A stretch of 64,000 nucleotides of DNA from Hyphomonadaceae bacterium (lineage in GTDB: Bacteria; Pseudomonadota; Alphaproteobacteria; Caulobacterales; Aquidulcibacteraceae), in the NCBI GenBank assembly GCA_019636095.1, contig JAHBYF010000002.1, positions 434,001 to 498,000 on the forward strand, in the 5' to 3' direction. The translations under genes and the position numbers were made by a program. This document shows positions 62,627 to 64,000 of this stretch, in pieces; positions within the stretch are counted from its first letter, which is position 1, and each line of letters opens with the position of its first letter. The notes under the pieces were generated by a model that made no database searches, was not told where the DNA came from, and saw nothing but the letters and a program-made list of their open reading frames with translations.

Positions 62627-64000
62627 TTAGGGTCGTCGCACACTCGTTTCAGCGCCAATCCAGGCCTCGATTTTTTCATCCAGACGCGAAAGCGGAACCG
62701 CTCCTTCTTCCAGGATCAAACGGTGGAACGTGGGATAGTCAAACCGTTCGCCCAGCGCGGCGCGCGCGTGATCGCGCAGCCGGCGGATGAAGTCGGCGCC
62801 CAAATCGTAGCTCACGATTTGTCCCGGCATCACCGCCATCCAATCCAGCGCGAGATCCGCCAGGGATAGGTCATCTTCCGGTAGGTTTCGGCGCCGCAGC
62901 ACGGCGCGCGCCGTCGTTTCTTCGTTCGCCAGCGCTGAATGGAAGGCCGCTTCGATGGCGGCCGCTCCGCCATAGCCCGACCAATAGGAGATGGCAGTCT
63001 CGCGGTAGCTCAGCATGTGCTCTTCGATCGCGAACATCTCGGCATATTGCGCCCAGCCTTCAACGAAGGCGTTGTTGAGGCCCAAGGTGAGGATGGGATG
63101 GGCTTCGTCTGTTTTGTGTCGACCGAACAGTGCCTGGAAATGGTGGCCTGGTGCGATTTCGTGTGAGGTGATGCTCTCCAGCGAGCGCCGGTCGCGCACG
63201 CGTTCGGACTCAGGGTTTACAGAATAGACGCCGGTTTGATCAGGTGCAGGATGGTAGCTCGCGACCATGCCCGCGCGCTGTTCCGGCGGATACAACTCGA
63301 CGCGAAGGGTCCCGCTGGCCGGGATCGCGGGAAAATAGGGCGCGGAAGCTGCAATCAGCCGTTCGGCGTCGGCAGCCGCGTTTTCGGCGACGTCTTGCTC
63401 GGAGGTGAGCATATCCCCGGGCCTTGCGCGCAGGCGCGCGCGTATTTCGTCTGGGTCGGCGACGCCCCAAAGCGCTTGGCCCGCAGCGCTCAGTTGGGCC
63501 TCGGCATAGGCCCGCAGCCGCGCTGAGAGCGCGGCGATCTCCGCTGGCGACATTGTCATGCCGGTGTGCTGCTCAATGCTGGCCGCGTAGCAGGCCGCGC
63601 CATTCGGCAACGCCGCCAGCGAACGATCCGTGCGCGCTCGCGGCGCATACTCGTCGCGGATGAAGGCGGCGTATTGCGTCAAGCGGGGCGCGAGCGCGTC
63701 CGCAAACGCGGAGCGCCAAGCGTCCGCGGCGTCGGGCGACATCTCGTTTGCGGCGGCGAGCAAATCGCCATCGGGTGACGCGAGCGCGTCCAGCTGCGCG
63801 GCAACCTGCACGGCCACGGAGCGCGGCGTCGAATAGCCGGCCCGCAGGCCTTCGCCCAAATTCGCTTGCTCGGCGTCGATGTAGGCGACGATCTGGCTGG
63901 CCCAACCGCGCGCCAGGGCGCTGCTCTGCGCGCCATGTGAGGCTTCGACCGCGGTGTTGAGGGAGTTGACCAGATTGAGCTGCCAGCCGGAGACATGGCT
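62627..64000 (-). CDS. DUF885-family protein (C-terminal part; runs off right edge)
   Basis: The frame is open without a stop from 62627 to the window edge (458 codons), and DUF885 proteins are usually about 600 residues, so the N-terminus is outside. Signatures are ESITSHEIAPGHHFQALFGR, with the HExxPGH motif, and AFVEGWAQYAEMFAIEEHML, with the EGWA..Y motif of metallopeptidase-like domains. Near the edge the coding reads SGWQLNLVNSLNTAVEASHG. An internal TTG at 63859 is not the start. The family has peptidase-like motifs but no proven activity in general. It is convergent with the small membrane gene. Confidence 0.88.
   Translation of the reverse strand, partial: SHVSGWQLNLVNSLNTAVEASHGAQSSALARGWASQIVAYIDAEQANLGEGLRAGYSTPRSVAVQVAAQLDALASPDGDLLAAANEMSPDAADAWRSAFADALAPRLTQYAAFIRDEYAPRARTDRSLAALPNGAACYAASIEQHTGMTMSPAEIAALSARLRAYAEAQLSAAGQALWGVADPDEIRARLRARPGDMLTSEQDVAENAAADAERLIAASAPYFPAIPASGTLRVELYPPEQRAGMVASYHPAPDQTGVYSVNPESERVRDRRSLESITSHEIAPGHHFQALFGRHKTDEAHPILTLGLNNAFVEGWAQYAEMFAIEEHMLSYRETAISYWSGYGGAAAIEAAFHSALANEETTARAVLRRRNLPEDDLSLADLALDWMAVMPGQIVSYDLGADFIRRLRDHARAALGERFDYPTFHRLILEEGAVPLSRLDEKIEAWIGAETSVRRP

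Noticed and set aside
1..64000. CRISPR arrays, tRNA or rRNA genes, insertion sequences, prophage
   Set aside because: I looked for regularly spaced repeats, tRNA-like cloverleaf ends, transposase or integrase motifs and found none.

Overview
The window is 64 kb of gene-dense, GC-rich core chromosome from an alphaproteobacterium, most likely a member of or close to the Caulobacterales. The reasons are: a glycine-type (C4) 5-aminolevulinate synthase, a MucR/Ros-type regulator, a single bifunctional Rel/SpoT next to rpoZ, the lepB-rnc-era-recO-parC and nrdR-rib-nusB-thiL gene orders, an orphan motB, and SOS boxes of the alphaproteobacterial form GTTC-N7-GTTC. Sixty-six protein genes are called. 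No rRNA, tRNA, CRISPR array, insertion sequence or integrated phage was found, and no gene-free stretch exceeds 300 bases.

Layout. 1-8308 (minus strand): the start of membrane pyrophosphatase hppA (runs off the left edge), a small exported protein, then the overlapping cluster glyA, nrdR, reductase-only ribD, ribE, ribB, ribH, nusB, thiL. 8562-12116: mucR, a small conserved gene, and the haem pair hemA (minus) / hemB (plus) fired from a shared 80-bp region, followed by yciB. 12113-18786: a pseudo-receiver protein, two oxidoreductases, motB, a large membrane protein, and a padR-pspC operon with an operator-like palindrome in front and a strong terminator behind. 18725-32642: lemA plus an M48 protease, parC, recO, an unknown gene, era, rnc, lepB, acpS, pdxJ, pyrE, rel, rpoZ, folK and a family-5 uracil-DNA glycosylase. 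32652-44568: a TPR lipoprotein, smpB, dapA, a soluble lytic transglycosylase, a threonine/serine dehydratase, hrpB, a lipoprotein, tgt, queA and two cyclophilins. 44569-55163: coaD, gyrA, a Cu/Zn superoxide dismutase, a DMT transporter, a sulfotransferase-like protein, ssb and the dodA-uvrA operon. 55164-64000: two tandem paralogous membrane proteins, a VOC protein, a small lipoprotein, dapF, a prolyl oligopeptidase, a palindromic repeat, two small orphan genes and the 3' part of a DUF885 gene (runs off the right edge).

How they work together. Most genes serve information processing (topoisomerases, SSB, UvrA, RNase III, Era, NusB, omega, SmpB), cofactor supply (riboflavin, thiamine diphosphate, haem, CoA, pyridoxal phosphate, folate, queuosine) and the envelope (LepB, lytic transglycosylase, DapA/DapF, MotB, PspC, LemA/M48). 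The best regulatory signals are two perfect SOS boxes, one at ssb and one at dodA-uvrA, facing away from each other in a 291-bp gap, and a 7-bp-arm palindrome in the padR promoter.

No obviously new multi-gene system is visible. The most interesting leads are single-gene departures from family norms: a RibB whose cyclohydrolase half has lost its metal and catalytic residues beside a RibD that lacks its deaminase half, GyrA/ParC with glutamine at the quinolone serine and Met at GyrA 87, a Tgt and a UvrA with missing zinc ligands, a MucR finger without its zinc ligands, a receiver domain without its aspartate, and an unrecognised, possibly ADP-ribosyltransferase-fold protein between recO and era. 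Start codons were moved from the longest possible reading frame wherever a ribosome-binding site or family alignment favoured another; each entry says so.
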